Shown here piece by piece: positions 1 through 10,769 of a DNA stretch of 64,000 bases (position 1 is the first letter of the stretch; the number at the start of each line of letters is the position of its first letter). Under the pieces are notes generated by a model that had not been told where the DNA came from, ran no database searches, and saw nothing but the letters and a program-made list of their open reading frames with translations. A program made the position numbers and the translations under genes. Source of the stretch: Euryodendron excelsum (lineage: Eukaryota > Streptophyta > Magnoliopsida > Ericales > Pentaphylacaceae); contig CM065384.1 of assembly GCA_033060915.1 (NCBI GenBank), positions 10,567,001 to 10,631,000 of the forward strand. Direction: 5' to 3'.

Positions 1-303
1 TTCTCTTGAAGCTTTTGCATTTTCCTCTAAATGAATTATATGCATGACCATAGATGGACTAATTCCTTTAATATCATTAATAGACCAATCTATTGCTTCC
101 TTATGTTTTTTAAGCATGTTCAATAATTTTTCTTCATGAGACTCATCTAAATTAGTTGCTATTATAACTGGCAGTGTCTCTGAAGGACCAAGAAAGACAT
201 ATTTCAATGTGTCTGGCAAAGATTTCAATTCTAATTTGGGTGCATCCACTACAGATGGGTTTATTGGTGAGGAAGAAATCACAAGAGGTAATACTTTAGG
301 TTG
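1..303 (-). pseudogene. pol: Start of reverse transcriptase of the Athila-like element (cut by window edge)
   Basis: Translation of the minus strand directly downstream of the protease stop, in the same frame, gives a KLELKSLPDTLKYVFLG-like stretch. It is followed by an LPVIIATNL segment and then IDWSINDIKGISPSMVMHII. These are the conserved entry segments of Ty3/gypsy RT upstream of the palm domain. The catalytic motif is beyond the window edge. A single in-frame stop at 304-306 separates it from the protease, so protease and RT were originally one polyprotein. Confidence 0.75.
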
Positions 304-1095
304 TCATTTATTCGTATCCAACACAGGAGTTGAATCTAATAAAGCATTAACTTGATCAATAAATTCATCAATATCAAAATTATCTCCAAAATGAGCTAGG
401 CAAGCCTCTAAAGGATCTTTATAACTATTTTGAATAAATGTCTCATGCACAAGATTATCAATCATACATATTGTCCCTCTCTCTTCCTCATCTGGTGGTT
501 GTTTACTAATGTCAAAAATATTAAGCTCAACTGTCATATTTTCTAATAAAATCTTCATTACACCATTCCTACAATTAATTAGAGCATTGGAGGTAGCCAA
601 GAAATGACGCTCTAAAATAACAAGAATTTGCCCCTTAGAGTTTTGAACAGGTTGAGTATTCAAGACTATAAAGTCAACTGGAAAATAGAACTTAACAACC
701 TGAATCAAGACATCTTCAATGACACCTCCACGAATTTTGATAGACCTATCAGCTAGTTGCAGTGTCACTGTTGTGGGCTTTAATTCTCCAAGACCTAATT
801 GTAAATAGATTGAATATGACAGTAAGTTCACACTAGCTCCTAAATCTAGCAAAGTCTGCTCAATATGATGATTCCTTATTGTACAAGAAATTGTAGGACA
901 ACCTAGGTCTTTGTATTTTACTGGAACTTTACATTGAATAATGGAGCTAACTTGTTCAGCCAGAAATGCTTTCTTTAGAACGTTTGTCTTTCTTTTTATA
1001 GTAATAAGGTCTTTCAAAAATTTAGCATATGATGGCACTTGTTGGATAGCATTTAAAAATGGTATATTAATTTTTACTTGCTTAAATACTTCCAA
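304..1095 (-). pseudogene. pol: Retropepsin-like protease of the Athila-like element
   Basis: A 263-residue reading frame. Around residues 80-95 it has the motif LLDLGASVNLLSYSIY, the aspartic protease active-site region in its plant DLGAS form, followed by the strand pattern of retropepsins (LQLADRSIKIRGGVIEDVLIQV, FPVDFIVLN). In the intact element it would cleave the Gag-Pol polyprotein inside the particle. It stops at a TGA (304-306), after which the same frame continues into RT, so the stop is a disabling mutation. The preceding gag linker is in another frame, which shows at least one indel upstream. Confidence 0.8.
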
Positions 1096-1220
1096 AATAT
1101 CCCCACATTGCGCACATTTCTTAGGGGCTACTAATCGTTGAGGAAATGGAGCTTTAGGGACAAACGTTTTAATAGATGGGTCAATCTCCGCTGGTTGTGG
1201 AGAAAGAGACTCTTGATCTT

Positions 1221-1544
1221 TTACTTGTTCTCTCTGATTTTTTTTTTCTCTGTTTGTTCTAGATGTTCTTCTTCAGGTGTTTTCACTTGATTATCAACTT
1301 GTTTTTCTAACCTAATAGTGATAATAGATTGAACTTGATCTTGCTTTTTTGAACAACTAAAATGGTCATTTATGACAAATTGCCCTTTTGGATTAGCTAT
1401 AGGTTGACAAGGGAACTTTTCTTTTTCGTGTTTTGCCATTTGGCTAGCTAACTGACCCATTTGATTTTCTAGTTTTGTAATGGCTTGAATATTCATGCGA
1501 GTAGAATTCTTTATTTCAACTATAGATTGACCTACTACTTGCAT
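1221..1544 (-). pseudogene. gag: Gag C-terminal / linker fragment of the Athila-like element
   Basis: A 107-residue open stretch rich in K, E and Q lies between the gag zinc knuckle and the protease. It starts with a segment that could form a short coiled coil (residues about 10-40, ITKLENQMGQLASQMAKHEK), a feature often seen in this position of Athila-type Gag. It is in a different frame from the protease frame that follows. I see no catalytic motif. The 1545-1867 gap to the knuckle is further degenerate gag linker, Q- and P-rich, without an open frame. Confidence 0.6.
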
Positions 1545-1867
1545 AAATGCCTTGAGAGAGTCTTCTAAAGATGATTTTTGTTGTTGTGATGTAGGGAACT
1601 GAAGATTTGATGGAAGTGAATTATTAGAATACTGTTGAACGGGATATGATTAAGTAGGAGGGAGAAAACCAGGTGGAAATTGATTTTGAGATTGCAAGGG
1701 TTGCCCATCTAAACTAAATTATTTTAATTATTTCTCCATGAAAAATTTGGATGGTTTCACCAATTTGGATTGTATGTTTCTGTAAAGGAATTCCCACATT
1801 GCTTTTCATAATTATTTAGTGCATTTTCTTGTTCAGAATAGCATTCGGAATATCATATCATAGATGG

Positions 1868-2816
1868 ACACAACTCTGTAGTATGCATAGGACTTGGACA
1901 TAATGAACATTTATCATTTTGAACCCTATTGGCTAACTCCATAGTCCTATTCATAGCTAAAGCTTCTATCTATTTTGTGAGACTATCTAACTTCATTTTA
2001 ATTTCAAAAGTCTCTTTTATCTCATATAGTCCCCCTTTCTGAGATGAAGCGACTGACTTATCCCTATTAGATGTGAAATCCCACTGTTGGGAACTTTCAG
2101 ATAATTTCTCAAGAAATTCATAAGCTTCATCGTCTCTAAGACTTATGAAGGCCTCACCATTCATGGATTCAATCATGTTATAGTGTGATTGTGTTAAACT
2201 ATTATAAAAGTATTGCACAAGCCTCCATGTTTCAAAATCATGAAGAGGACATTTCAACATTAAATCTTTAAATCTTTCCCAACTTTTATAAAATTTTTCA
2301 TCTTCTTGTTGAGAGAAATCAGATATCTCTCTTCTTAAGACATTAGTCTTGACCATTGGAAAAAATTTAGAAAGCAATTTCTTCACTAGAGACTCCCATG
2401 AAGTGACTGAGCCAGATAGTAAAGAATTTAACCATGCCTTTGCTTTATCTTTTAAAGAAAAAGGAAAAAGACGCAATTTCACGAACTCATCTGAAAAATT
2501 TTGGAACCTAAATGTAGCGCAAATTACAAGAAAATGTTTTATAGGCATGTAAGGATCCTCTCTCTAACCCATGAAATGTTGGAAGAATTTGTATTATGTG
2601 AGGCCTTCACTCAAAATGTGTTGCATTAATTGTAGGCAACACTATACAAGGAGGATTTGTGGTAATGGGAGGAAATAGGTCTCTAAGAGATTTGGATTCA
2701 TTAACATTTTTGAAGTTATCTCCCATGTTTAATATATTTTTATTTGCTTTTATTTGATTTCTTAAACCTCTCCTAAATGTATTTTCAATCTCCGGATCAA
2801 ATGGTGCTAACTCCAA
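1868..2816 (-). pseudogene. gag: Gag (capsid region and CCHC zinc knuckle) of the Athila-like element, frameshifted
   Basis: Three pieces in different frames. 2607-2816 encodes the Gag N-terminus (PEIENTFRR, then FPPITTNPPCIVLP). 1970-2548 encodes the capsid-like domain with the plant retrotransposon gag signature (FPFSLKDKAKAWLNSLLSGS, then SWESLVKKLLSKFFP, then ERFKDLMLKCPLHDF). 1868-1909 encodes a zinc knuckle with exact C-x2-C-x4-H-x4-C spacing (CSLCPSPMHTTELC). Gag would form the virus-like particle and the knuckle would bind the genomic RNA. Frame changes between the pieces and the lack of one continuous frame show that it is no longer functional. Confidence 0.82.
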
Positions 2817-3307
2817 ATTTGTCGATCAACAACCGAACATACACCAATTGGAGAAGGCAGAGTAGACAAGGAAAATCTTATTCACAATTCAAAAGATGGA
2901 TTTGAACTAAAACAACCTAGACCTGACCTAACTATAATATCTAGAAGATGTAAATAAACTAAATAGATGAAGGGAGGGATGAATTATCAAGATTTCAGGA
3001 AAAATCTCGAACTTGTTTTTTAAATTTTCTGCGCAGCAGTCAGTGTTTTGACTGTATCTTTCTTGTCTGAAATCCGATTGAGCTAATTCAAGTTGCGTTA
3101 GAAAGCTAACTGAATTCTCTACAATTATTCCAGAAATAAGAAATTTCAAATTTTGATGTTTACTAGCCCAAAAACAGCTCACAATCAGAGTCTAAAAATC
3201 AGAAATATTTTCTATGCGAAATTTTTAATTTGTAATTTTTTTTAAGAAGCTAATTAAACTAGTAGAAGGGTTTGGTAAATCTAAATCAAACTTGTTTTTT
3301 AATTAAG
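2817..3307 (-). other. 5' untranslated leader of the Athila-like element
   Basis: AT-rich sequence between the primer-binding site and the first recognisable Gag codons. The one longer open stretch here (2928-3182) resembles no Gag sequence and I do not call it a gene. Its position identifies it as the leader, where packaging signals would normally lie, but I see no specific motif. Confidence 0.6.
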
Positions 3308-3325
3308 TCCCCGGCAACTGCACCA
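3308..3325 (-). promoter_or_regulatory. Primer-binding site, tRNA-Asp type
   Basis: The minus strand reads TGGTGCAGTTGCCGGGGA, two mismatches from the complement of the 3' end of plant tRNA-Asp (TGGCGCCGTTGCCGGGGA, from memory). It lies 11 bases inside the proposed LTR end, the right place for priming minus-strand DNA synthesis. One mismatch is C to T, as expected after cytosine deamination. Confidence 0.85.
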
Positions 3326-3336
3326 AAAACTTGATG

Positions 3337-4696
3337 TGATAAATTTTATTACTTGCAAGCGCACGAATCAAATTGAAGTATAAGAATGTGAGGATGAGGA
3401 CAATCCCACAGGGACTTGTAAAATTTTAAAAAATAAATTAGCTAAATCTAGTTCACCCTAACCTAGTTAAGAAATCATGAGTTTGTTTAACTAATCTATC
3501 AATGAGCAGAAATAACTAAATACTAAATAAACAAGTAAATAATTAATCTAGACAATAATAATAAAGAGATGAGAGATATCAAATTAAAATGACTAAGGTT
3601 TTAGAATCCACACACATGCATTATAACAACCTTTCATGTAATTCAAATTATTTTCCTAATTCACTTCACAATAACGTCGTAATCAAACTTGTTATTATGG
3701 AAAATATAAAATTAAAATCACTTTAATAAATAAACTAATGTATACTCTTCCGAACCTTAATGTTCAAGATCAAAATTTCATATGTATCCACTCAAAAATA
3801 AATCACATATGAAATCTAATACTTGGAATTATACCAATAAATAACAGGGCTAGTAATTAATTTAACAATCTCAAATCATGAACTAAATTCATATCCAAAA
3901 TCATTGACTTTAATTAAATCTGTGCAAGAGTATTAAACAATCAAAGCACGTATTTGAAAAATAAATATAAATCACATGTTAAGTCATTACAAAGCATGGA
4001 GTTTCATCCTCAACCCTAGTATGAAAATTTAGCCACTCAGAGTTTTAACAACCATTGAAAGTGAGAAAAATAGAACACAAAACCTGGACACATAAAAATA
4101 GTAAGGCTTCAAAAATTTTGTGTTCCAAGTCTTTATCTTCTTTTTCTTCCTTCTTCTTTCTTTCTTCTTGGCTTTTTCTCTTCTCCCTTCACTATGTGGC
4201 TCTTCACGGCTAGGGACTCTACTGCGGCTGCTACGTGCATGTGATCTTTTCTAGGGATTTTTTTAATCCCTTCTTATATTCTATTTCCCGGCCACCCCTT
4301 TTGTTGCAGCTAGTGGGCTAAGTAGGATTAGGGTTTCTTTTTTTTTTGCTTTATTTATTGCTGCCCCCCACTTCTCCACACGTACACCCATATATATATA
4401 TATATATATATCTGTTTTTAACTCTTCTTCACACATATATGTATATATACATATATGAATCTTGCTCCACTTTGCATAGCTTCCTCTATTGGTTGAAAGT
4501 CTTTCCTTCTAGTCTCTTTACTTTAATAGAATTGTTGAAAGATTTGATTATTTAAGCACTTATTTCCTATTTTGGCTGGGATTCTTCCTTTTTGCTCTTG
4601 TATCCAAATTTGTAATAAAAAAATAATATAAATAAATAAATAATAACTAAATCATATAATTAAAGGGTGAAAATATATAAATTATGTGACTTATCA
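3337..4696 (-). repeat. 5' LTR of the Athila-like element
   Basis: About 1.36 kb. On the minus strand it starts TGATAAGTCACA at 4696 and ends TTATCA near 3337, so the ends form a short inverted repeat TGATAA/TTATCA. TG at 3335 is an alternative start two bases away. Near its 3' end it carries the CCCTGTGGGAT and CGTGCGCTTGCAAG stretches often seen before the primer site in this type of element. A (TA)n microsatellite lies at 4391-4411. The 3' LTR is outside the window, so LTR identity cannot be compared. Confidence 0.8.
4391..4411. repeat. (TA)n microsatellite
   Basis: About ten uninterrupted TA units inside the Athila-like LTR, with a second short TA-rich palindromic stretch at 4434-4456. 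Confidence 0.9.
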
Positions 4697-5215
4697 GAAC
4701 CCAAGTCCCTAAGATGGTAGAGCATTTCACTTTTAGCGCCTGCTAGCCCGCCAATGTAGAATGTTCACTATGTGGCGCATCCTTTAAGAAAGTTGATTCC
4801 TCAAGCGATAAGTCCATTAAGCAACTTTCCAAGATCAGGCAGTCTCCGGAATGAATGCACACCGCTGGGGTGATGGAAACACTCACAAACATCGCAACCG
4901 TTAAAGTGACAGAAACATTCGCAAACAGGTCGACATTAGGAATGCCAACAAACCCCCTATGTCACGGGACCAAACACGCCTCTTGGCCGTGACACGTTTA
5001 CCAAAGAACGAAATAGCTTTGGAAACCAACTTGTCCCACACTGTTAGAGTGATGAAAACACTTAAAACTTGGGTCAATACTAATTCCTACTAGCCCATTT
5101 CGGTAAAAAATGACCAAATTATCCCTTAAGCCCTAGCAGCATGCTTCTTATGAAACTACCTAATACCTCAGAGCGATAAGTTCATCTTTTCAAGATTATC
5201 CTAAAGATAATCTAG
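4697..5215 (+). repeat. LTR-1 (Tat group), left piece of U3
   Basis: This stretch is clearly related to 5630-6120 (LTR-2), 53875-54300 (LTR-E) and, more distantly, 39955-40330. Shared landmarks are CCCAAGTCCCTAAGATGGTAG, GCCCGCCAATGTAGAATG, CTATGTCACGGGACC and GGTGAAAAATGACC-like stretches, in the same order. It is therefore the U3 part of a plus-oriented Tat-group LTR. It is cut at 4697 by the Athila-like element and at 5216 by the insertion of LTR-2. It resumes at 31022. Confidence 0.85.
5211..5215 (+). repeat. Target site duplication TCTAG, left copy
   Basis: TCTAG precedes the TG end of LTR-2 here and follows its CA end at 31017-31021. A perfect 5-bp duplication is the integrase footprint expected for Ty3/gypsy elements and defines both ends of LTR-2. 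Confidence 0.88.
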
Positions 5216-6264
5216 TGTTAACACCCTATTTTTCCCGCTCAACAATCTCTAGTCCGACCGAACTCACATTCAAGCCTACACAAATACATTCAAGTCTACA
5301 CAAATACATTCAAGTCCAACCAGTTTTTCAGACTCAATTCAATGAATCAATCGCTTTCTGGGCCTGCCGGGCCCAATAGAGGCAAAATGACCAAAATTTT
5401 CTTGGGGCATGACTTGGTCCAATTCTAGTTGGCACGTCTTCCTAAGAACGGTAAGTCCCTATTGTAACCTCAATTCCAATTTCAAATCCAATCCAGATTA
5501 ATCAAACTCAAATCAGCATGTCTTTTGAGAAAGTTAATCCCCTCAAATGGTAAGTTCATCCAATCTGGCATGTTTGCCGAGAAAGCTCCTCAGAATGGTT
5601 AGTCTTTTCAAACCTGTCGATCGGGACGAAGCCTAAGTCCCTAAGATGGTAGAACGGTTCACTTCTGGCACTTGCTAGTCTGCCAATGTAGAATGTCCGT
5701 TATTTGGCACGTCTTTTGATAAAGTTAACCCCTCAAACGATAAGTCCATCTTGCAGCTTCTCAAGATCAGGCAGTCTTAGGAATGAACGCACACTGTCAG
5801 ATTAGCGGAAACACTCACAAACATTGTAGCCGTCAGAGTGGAGGAAACACTCACAAACAGGTCGACATTGGGAATTACCAATAAAACCCCTATGTCACGG
5901 GACCAAACACGCCTATTGGCCATAGCACGTTTACCAAAAAACGAGGTACCTTTGGAAACCATTCATCACATACCATCAGAGTGATGGAAACACTCATAAC
6001 TTGAATCAACACCATTGCCTACTAGCCCACTCCGGTGAAAAATGACCAAACTGCCCCTTGGGCCTTTTTCGACACGCTTCTTGAGAAAGTACCTAAGTTA
6101 TAAGAGTTGTAAGTCCACCCTTCCAAGAATGTCCAAAAAGAAAATCCGACATGTTCAAATACCTTCCAGTCAGCTCTTGATCAATTCCGAGACCATTCGG
6201 TCAAAATGACCATTTTGCCCCTAGGCATTCGATCGCCTCCGGGAACCTCACTAGCTTTGGGTAT
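5216..6264 (+). repeat. LTR-2 (Tat-group solo LTR), 5' piece
   Basis: Starts TGTTAACACCC, the same beginning as the other Tat-group LTRs (TGTAATTACCCC at 53481, TGTAAGCACCCC at 59757). It is followed by the conserved CCCGCTC stretch. It contains the complete U3 segment matching LTR-1 and LTR-E and is interrupted at 6264/6265 by the 21.1-kb Ogre-like element. It continues at 27373 and ends at 31016. Without the insert it is about 4.69 kb. With a perfect duplication and no internal region it is a solo LTR, the product of LTR-LTR recombination. Confidence 0.87.
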
Positions 6265-7079
6265 TGTCGCGCCCAGATTTTTTGCGCCCGAGGAATACTC
6301 ACCCAAGCGGGAAAAATGTTGTACTCTCTCGTTAAAACTCACCCTCCTAAAAGAATGAGTGCGACTAGGTTTGAATTGAAAATAAGTTTGAATAAAAGGC
6401 TTTTCAAAAAGATTCGGAGTCGCCACCTAACTTGATTAAGGTGAGTTAGGTCACCTAAAAACTAAGAATAGTCCGAAGACTACACTTAGGGTTTTTGAAA
6501 AACGATTTGAAAATATCTCCTCGAGAGAGGGCTTTTAAGAAAATAGGTTGTTTGGCAACCTTTTGGAAAGCATTTAGCCCTTTTTGAAAAATAACTCCGA
6601 TTTGGTCTTTGAAATCAGTGATCCTAGGTTCGGAGGTTGGTTACGTGTAGGGAAGACACACTAAGCTATCACCCTACCCCGCCCTTTTCGGTACCTACAT
6701 GTCAATCTACCCTAGATTCATCTATGAGAGTCTTCAATTAACTATAGTTCAATCCTACCCATTTTTAGAACAACAATGTTTGAAAACTAACATGATGCAT
6801 GATATGCAAGTGCAAGAAAAGAGACTTGAAAAATAGATTTGAAAAGAGATTTGATGAGATAGAATTGAAATTAAAAAGTTTGAAAATTTGGAAATAGAAA
6901 TTTGAAAATAGAAAGTTGGAAAGTAAATGGGAATTTGAGATTTGAAAAGATTTTGAAAACCGCACCCATGAGGGTGGAATTGAAAGTTCAAAAAGTGTTG
7001 TGACCGCACCTATGAAGGTTGCCTACGTATCCCTTTAGGGGAATCAGGTCAGTCGTAGTTCGGACCAGAGTCCGATTGA

Positions 7080-8740
7080 AAATAGATTGATTTGAAGGGA
7101 GAGATTGGATTAGAAGAAAGAGATTGAATTGAAAACTGGATTTGATTTGAGATTAGAAGAGGAGATTGGAAATTGAAATTGAGAGGATTAGACTAGCTTT
7201 GATTTTGGAAAAACTTGGTTTTGGAAAGATGGAGGTTTAGGAAACCTAGACTTAGGAAAGGTAAGAAACCTAGGAAAGACTTGAGATTAAGAAAGATTAG
7301 ATTGGAATGTTGGATTTGGAAAGATCTTAAAAGATTTGGAAACTTGGGATTTAGGAAAGATTTAGATTAGGAAAGTTTCGAATTAGGAAAGTATCATTTT
7401 TGGAAAGTTTGAAATTAGGAAAGTTTTAGGTTTAGGAAAGTTTTGAAATTAGGAAAGTTTGAAAATTGGAAAGTTTTGAATTTAGAAATGTTTTGAAAAA
7501 GGGAAGTTTTGAATTTGGAAAGCTTTGAAAACAAGGAAGTTTTGAAAATAAGAAAGTTTTGTTTTGCGAAAGGTTTGAAAAAGGAAAGTTTTCAGTTTAG
7601 GAAGTGTTTGAATTAAGAAAGGTTCGGATTAAGGAAGTTTTGAATTAGGAAATGTTTGGATTAAGAAAGTTTTGAGTTTAGAAAAGTCTTAGATTTAGAA
7701 AGATTTTGAACTTTTGGAAAGTTTAGAATTTAGAAAGATTTAGCTCGAGAAAGTTTCAAATTTAGAAAGTTTTGAATTTGGAAAGATTTAAAATTTAGAA
7801 AGTTTAAGATTTAGAAAGTTTTAGAGTTTGAATTTTAGAAAGTGTTGAAATTAGGAAAGGTTTGAGTTTAGGAAAAGTTTGAAAAGTTAAGTTTGAAAAG
7901 TTAAGATTTGAAAAGAAGGTAGAATTAGAAAAGGGTTGAATTAGGAAAGATTTTTATGTTCAAGTTTTTGGAAACTTAAGGTTTAGGAAAGTGGAAGTTT
8001 AGGAAGGATTTGAATTAGGAAAGATTTGGATTTGGAAAGGATTGGATTTGGTTTCTAAAAGAAAAGATTTGATTTTGTTTCAAAAAACGGAGGACGGGAT
8101 CTAGTTTCCTAAACGGGGATATTTGATTTGGTTTCCTAAAGGGCAGATAGGATTTGGTAAAGATTTGGGAAGGAGATTCTAGAAACCCTAGGTTTGGAAA
8201 ATTATAGTTTTGACGTAGAAAAGAGGTTTTGGAAACGTGTATAGTTTGGATGTGAAAACAAGAGGTTTTGAAAACCTAGGTTTGGGGCAAAGTTTGAAAA
8301 TCATGTTTTTGGAAAGAGAATTAAGGTTTTGCTAAGGGTTAGCTCTAGAGCTTGACTTGGACTCTAAGGAAAGAGTTTTTGGAAAGTGCGTTTTTGGAAA
8401 TGAAGGTTTTCTAGAAGGGAAATCCTAGAGAGGAGTTTTTGAAAAGTGAATTTGGAAAGAGAGTTTTTGGAAAGTGAATTTGGAAAGAGAGTTTTTGGAA
8501 AGATTTTTGGAAGGAGTTTTTAGGAAGGTGAGTCTAGGGACTGTTTTTAGAAAGTAAAATTTTAAGGACAAGATTTTGGAGAGGAGTTGAAAAGGAGAGT
8601 TTTGAAAAATAGATTTTGGAAGGGAGTTTTTAGAAAATAATTTTGGAGAGGAGGGTTTTAGGAAAGTATGTTGAAAAGAGATTTTTAGGAAGAAAGACTT
8701 TTTGAAAAGAGAGTTTTTAGAAGGTATGAAAATGTCTCAC
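7080..8740 (+). repeat. C-depleted degenerate repeat tract in the 3' LTR
   Basis: Short degenerate units of the GGAAAGTTTTGAA and TTAGGAAAG kind repeat for about 1.6 kb. The plus strand is almost free of C; for example 7441-7500 contains none. In the direction of element transcription this means a leader nearly without G. The same tract is present in every Tat-group LTR of the window (23200-24830, 29200-30250, 56000-57300, 62370-64000). No frame in it looks coding. Confidence 0.85.
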
Positions 8741-8749
8741 TTTCCTAAA

Positions 8750-8905
8750 GCGATTCTAGCCATAAGAGGGCTAGAACCACTTTAAGAAAGTGGTTTTGGA
8801 AAACAATAAGATTTGAAAATATAGACCAGAAAGGTCACTTTTAATGTAACACTTTCCTAAAGCAACCCTAGCCATGGAAAGGCTAGAATCACTCTAGAAT
8901 TGTGG
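8750..8905 (-). repeat. Pair of CTAGCC/GGCTAG hairpin modules
   Basis: Two related modules about 110 bp apart. Each has CTAGCC and GGCTAG arms around a short loop (CCATGG-like in the second) and is bordered by TTTCCTAAAGC on the plus strand. Two or three such modules occur at the matching place of each Tat-group LTR, for example 24832-24985, 28716-28960, 32310-32590, 41660-41910, 55610-55870 and 62205-62345. Their constant presence downstream of the TATA box places them in the transcribed leader. Confidence 0.7.
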
Positions 8906-9614
8906 TTTTAAAAACAAGTTTTTGAAAAAGAGATTTTGATACAATTTTGAAAACAAGTTTGAAAATGATTTTGAAAACAACTTTGAAAACGGATTTTGAA
9001 AGATGCAAGATTATGATATGCACAATGTAATTTGGGGTCGTGAACATACAAGGTTAAGGCTTCACCACATAATCAAGGGGGCCGGACCCACGTGGTCTTT
9101 GGTTAGACTAGAAGAAAGCCCCCGACACGATGACTCTCTAATAGCCCAATACTACACATGGACCGGGAATCCCCTTGTTTCAAGCATGCAAAGAAAAGGG
9201 GGGAAAGAGATGGGGGATTAAAATAGAAAAAACCCAAGTGGGTTAGGAGAGAGAAGAGAGCAGGGGGAAGTGCGGAAATCTAAATAGAGATCCTACCTTG
9301 TGTCTCTTATTTATTTTTGCGCGCCGTGTAGTCTTCAATCTTCGGTCTTCGTCTTGATCTTCGTCCTCAACCTTCAAGAGTTGTTTTCAAGCTTTGGATT
9401 GCAACTCTTCAAGTCTTCAAAGGATGGTTGAAGGCTAGTGTATGAGTGTATGGGGGAGTGTATAAGTGTATAGGGGGCTAGGGTTTGTGTAGAGTGGCTA
9501 GGGTTTGGAAAACCTAGGGAGGCTAGGGTTTAGGAGGTGCTCGAGCTCTGTATATCGAAATATAGGATTTTTAGGTTAAGTTTGTAGACCCCTTTCAAGT
9601 TGAATGAGGCTTTG

Positions 9615-9622
9615 TATTTCTA
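9615..9622 (-). promoter_or_regulatory. Mutated TATA box of the 3' LTR
   Basis: The plus strand reads TATTTCTA, so the element strand is TAGAAATA. The 5' LTR has the intact TATAAATA at the matching place (25706-25713). Other LTRs with an intact box are at 28026, 41058, 61474 and, on the minus strand, 38969. Confidence 0.75.
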
Positions 9623-9635
9623 GAAGTTGGACAAA

Positions 9636-9738
9636 CCTGGCGCCTGTTTCAGTGGCACCAGGGCAAAATTTCTCTTGGCGCCACTAGGAGTGGCGCCAGG
9701 CCAATTCTTGGCTTGGCACCACTACTAGTGGCGCCGGC
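9636..9738 (-). promoter_or_regulatory. Palindrome array next to the TATA box (3' LTR)
   Basis: Three modules about 40 bp apart with arms of the type GGCGCCACT and AGTGGCGCC around 3 to 4 bases (9636-9662, 9675-9700, 9713-9738). In the orientation of transcription they lie immediately upstream of the TATA box. Confidence 0.85.
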
Positions 9739-10589
9739 CAGTTAGGAAACTTTATAAGTCGGCAAGCAACGTATCTTTGACTAGATTTGGGCGCCTGTAC
9801 TAGTGACTACCATGTAATTTTTAGCCTGGCTTCACTAGGAGTGACTCCGGATAGTTCGGGAATGATTTGAAGGAGCCGGGAATGACCCGGAAGGCCGGAA
9901 AGGAGCAGGAACACTTAAAATAGTGTCCTAGAGATATTTGACTTGAAAAGTGGGGACAAAATGTGTCAGAAAGTTTGACCGGGCCTTTAGGGGCAAAACG
10001 GTCAATCGGACCGGGAAGCTGCCAGGGCGAACTCAGATTGTCCCGGAAGAAGGCTTGGGATCTGGAAACATTATTCAGAATGTTCTTGGAGGTTGCCAGT
10101 TTGATTCCCAGAGCCGGCGTGGTCGGAAAAGGAGACCGGCCCACCAAGGGCAAAACGGTCATTTTGTACCGGGTTTGCCGAAACTGACTCGGAATGGTCC
10201 GGAAAGGTAAGGGGAGGTTGAGAACACTATAAAAAGTATTCTCAGGAAATTACCGGTTTGATACCCAAAGCCGGTGGTCATTTTGTACCGGGTTGGCCGG
10301 AACTGACTTGGAATGATCTGGAAAGGTAAAGGAAGGTTGAGAATACTATAAAAAGTAGTCTCAGGAGGTTACCGGTTTGATACCCAAAGCCGGTGTGGTT
10401 CCCGGGGCATTCGGATGCTTAGGGGCAAAGTGGTCATCTTGACCGGAAAGTCTCAGAAAAGGTCTAAAGGACAGTTTGGTCATTTTTCACCAAAGTAGGC
10501 TAACAGACACTGGTGTTGACCTGGGTTTTGAGTGTTTCTGCCACTCTAACGGCGGTCGTCGTGACACAGGAGTTTGTTGCCAATTCCTT

Positions 10590-10769
10590 ATATCGACCTA
10601 TTTGTGAGTATTTCCCCTACTCTAACAGTTTTGTGAGTATTTCCGTTACTCTAACGGTTTTGTGAGTATTTCCGCTACTCTAACGGTTTTGTGAGTATTT
10701 CCCCTACTCTAACGGTTTTGTGAGTATTTCCGCTACTCCGACGGTTTTGTGAGTAGTTTCACTACTCGG
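10590..10769 (-). repeat. GAGTA dyad tandem repeats, ~28 bp (3' LTR)
   Basis: Six units of about 28 bp, each containing GAGTATTTCCGCTACTC or a variant. That core is itself an imperfect inverted repeat (GAGTA ... TACTC). Units are joined by TAACGGTTTTGT. A seventh related core lies just outside at 10530. The 5' LTR has the same number; LTR-G has about thirteen. Confidence 0.88.

Larger units (their letters stand above)
1..4696 (-). mobile_element. Athila-like Ty3/gypsy retrotransposon, 5' part
   Basis: Reading on the minus strand from right to left there is an LTR (3337-4696), a primer-binding site matching tRNA-Asp, a leader, gag, protease and the first part of reverse transcriptase, which runs off the left edge of the window. 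The gag signature (a FPFSLKDKAKAWLNSL-type stretch, then an FYNSL-type stretch), the DLGAS protease motif and the tRNA-Asp primer site together fit the Athila lineage. The coding region is broken by frameshifts in gag and a stop between protease and RT, so this is a decayed copy. It lies inside an older Tat-group LTR (LTR-1), whose sequence starts directly at 4697. The right boundary is well supported. The left boundary and 3' LTR are outside the window. Confidence 0.85.

Noticed and set aside
5216..6264. Possible tRNA or other RNA gene in U3 with repeated CTCACAAAC stretches
   Set aside because: No cloverleaf or A/B box arrangement. The only tRNA-like matches in the window are the primer-binding sites.
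9003..9221. 72-residue frame beginning MQDYDMHN, conserved at 25095-25313 and, reversed, at 61873-62112
   Set aside because: Conserved only as part of the LTR (the region around GCATGCTTGAAACAAG). Other LTR subfamilies have stops in it, so non-coding conservation is the simpler reading.
9821..10210. Overlapping open frames of 70-113 residues on both strands in U3 (also at 25912-26301 and 60934-61275)
   Set aside because: They recur because the LTR is repeated. They overlap on both strands, have no domain, and fall in the ~160-bp non-coding repeats.
10590..10769. CRISPR-like array of ~28-bp repeats
   Set aside because: Repeats are directly adjacent with no unique spacers, lie within LTRs and occur in a plant genome. 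They are a minisatellite.
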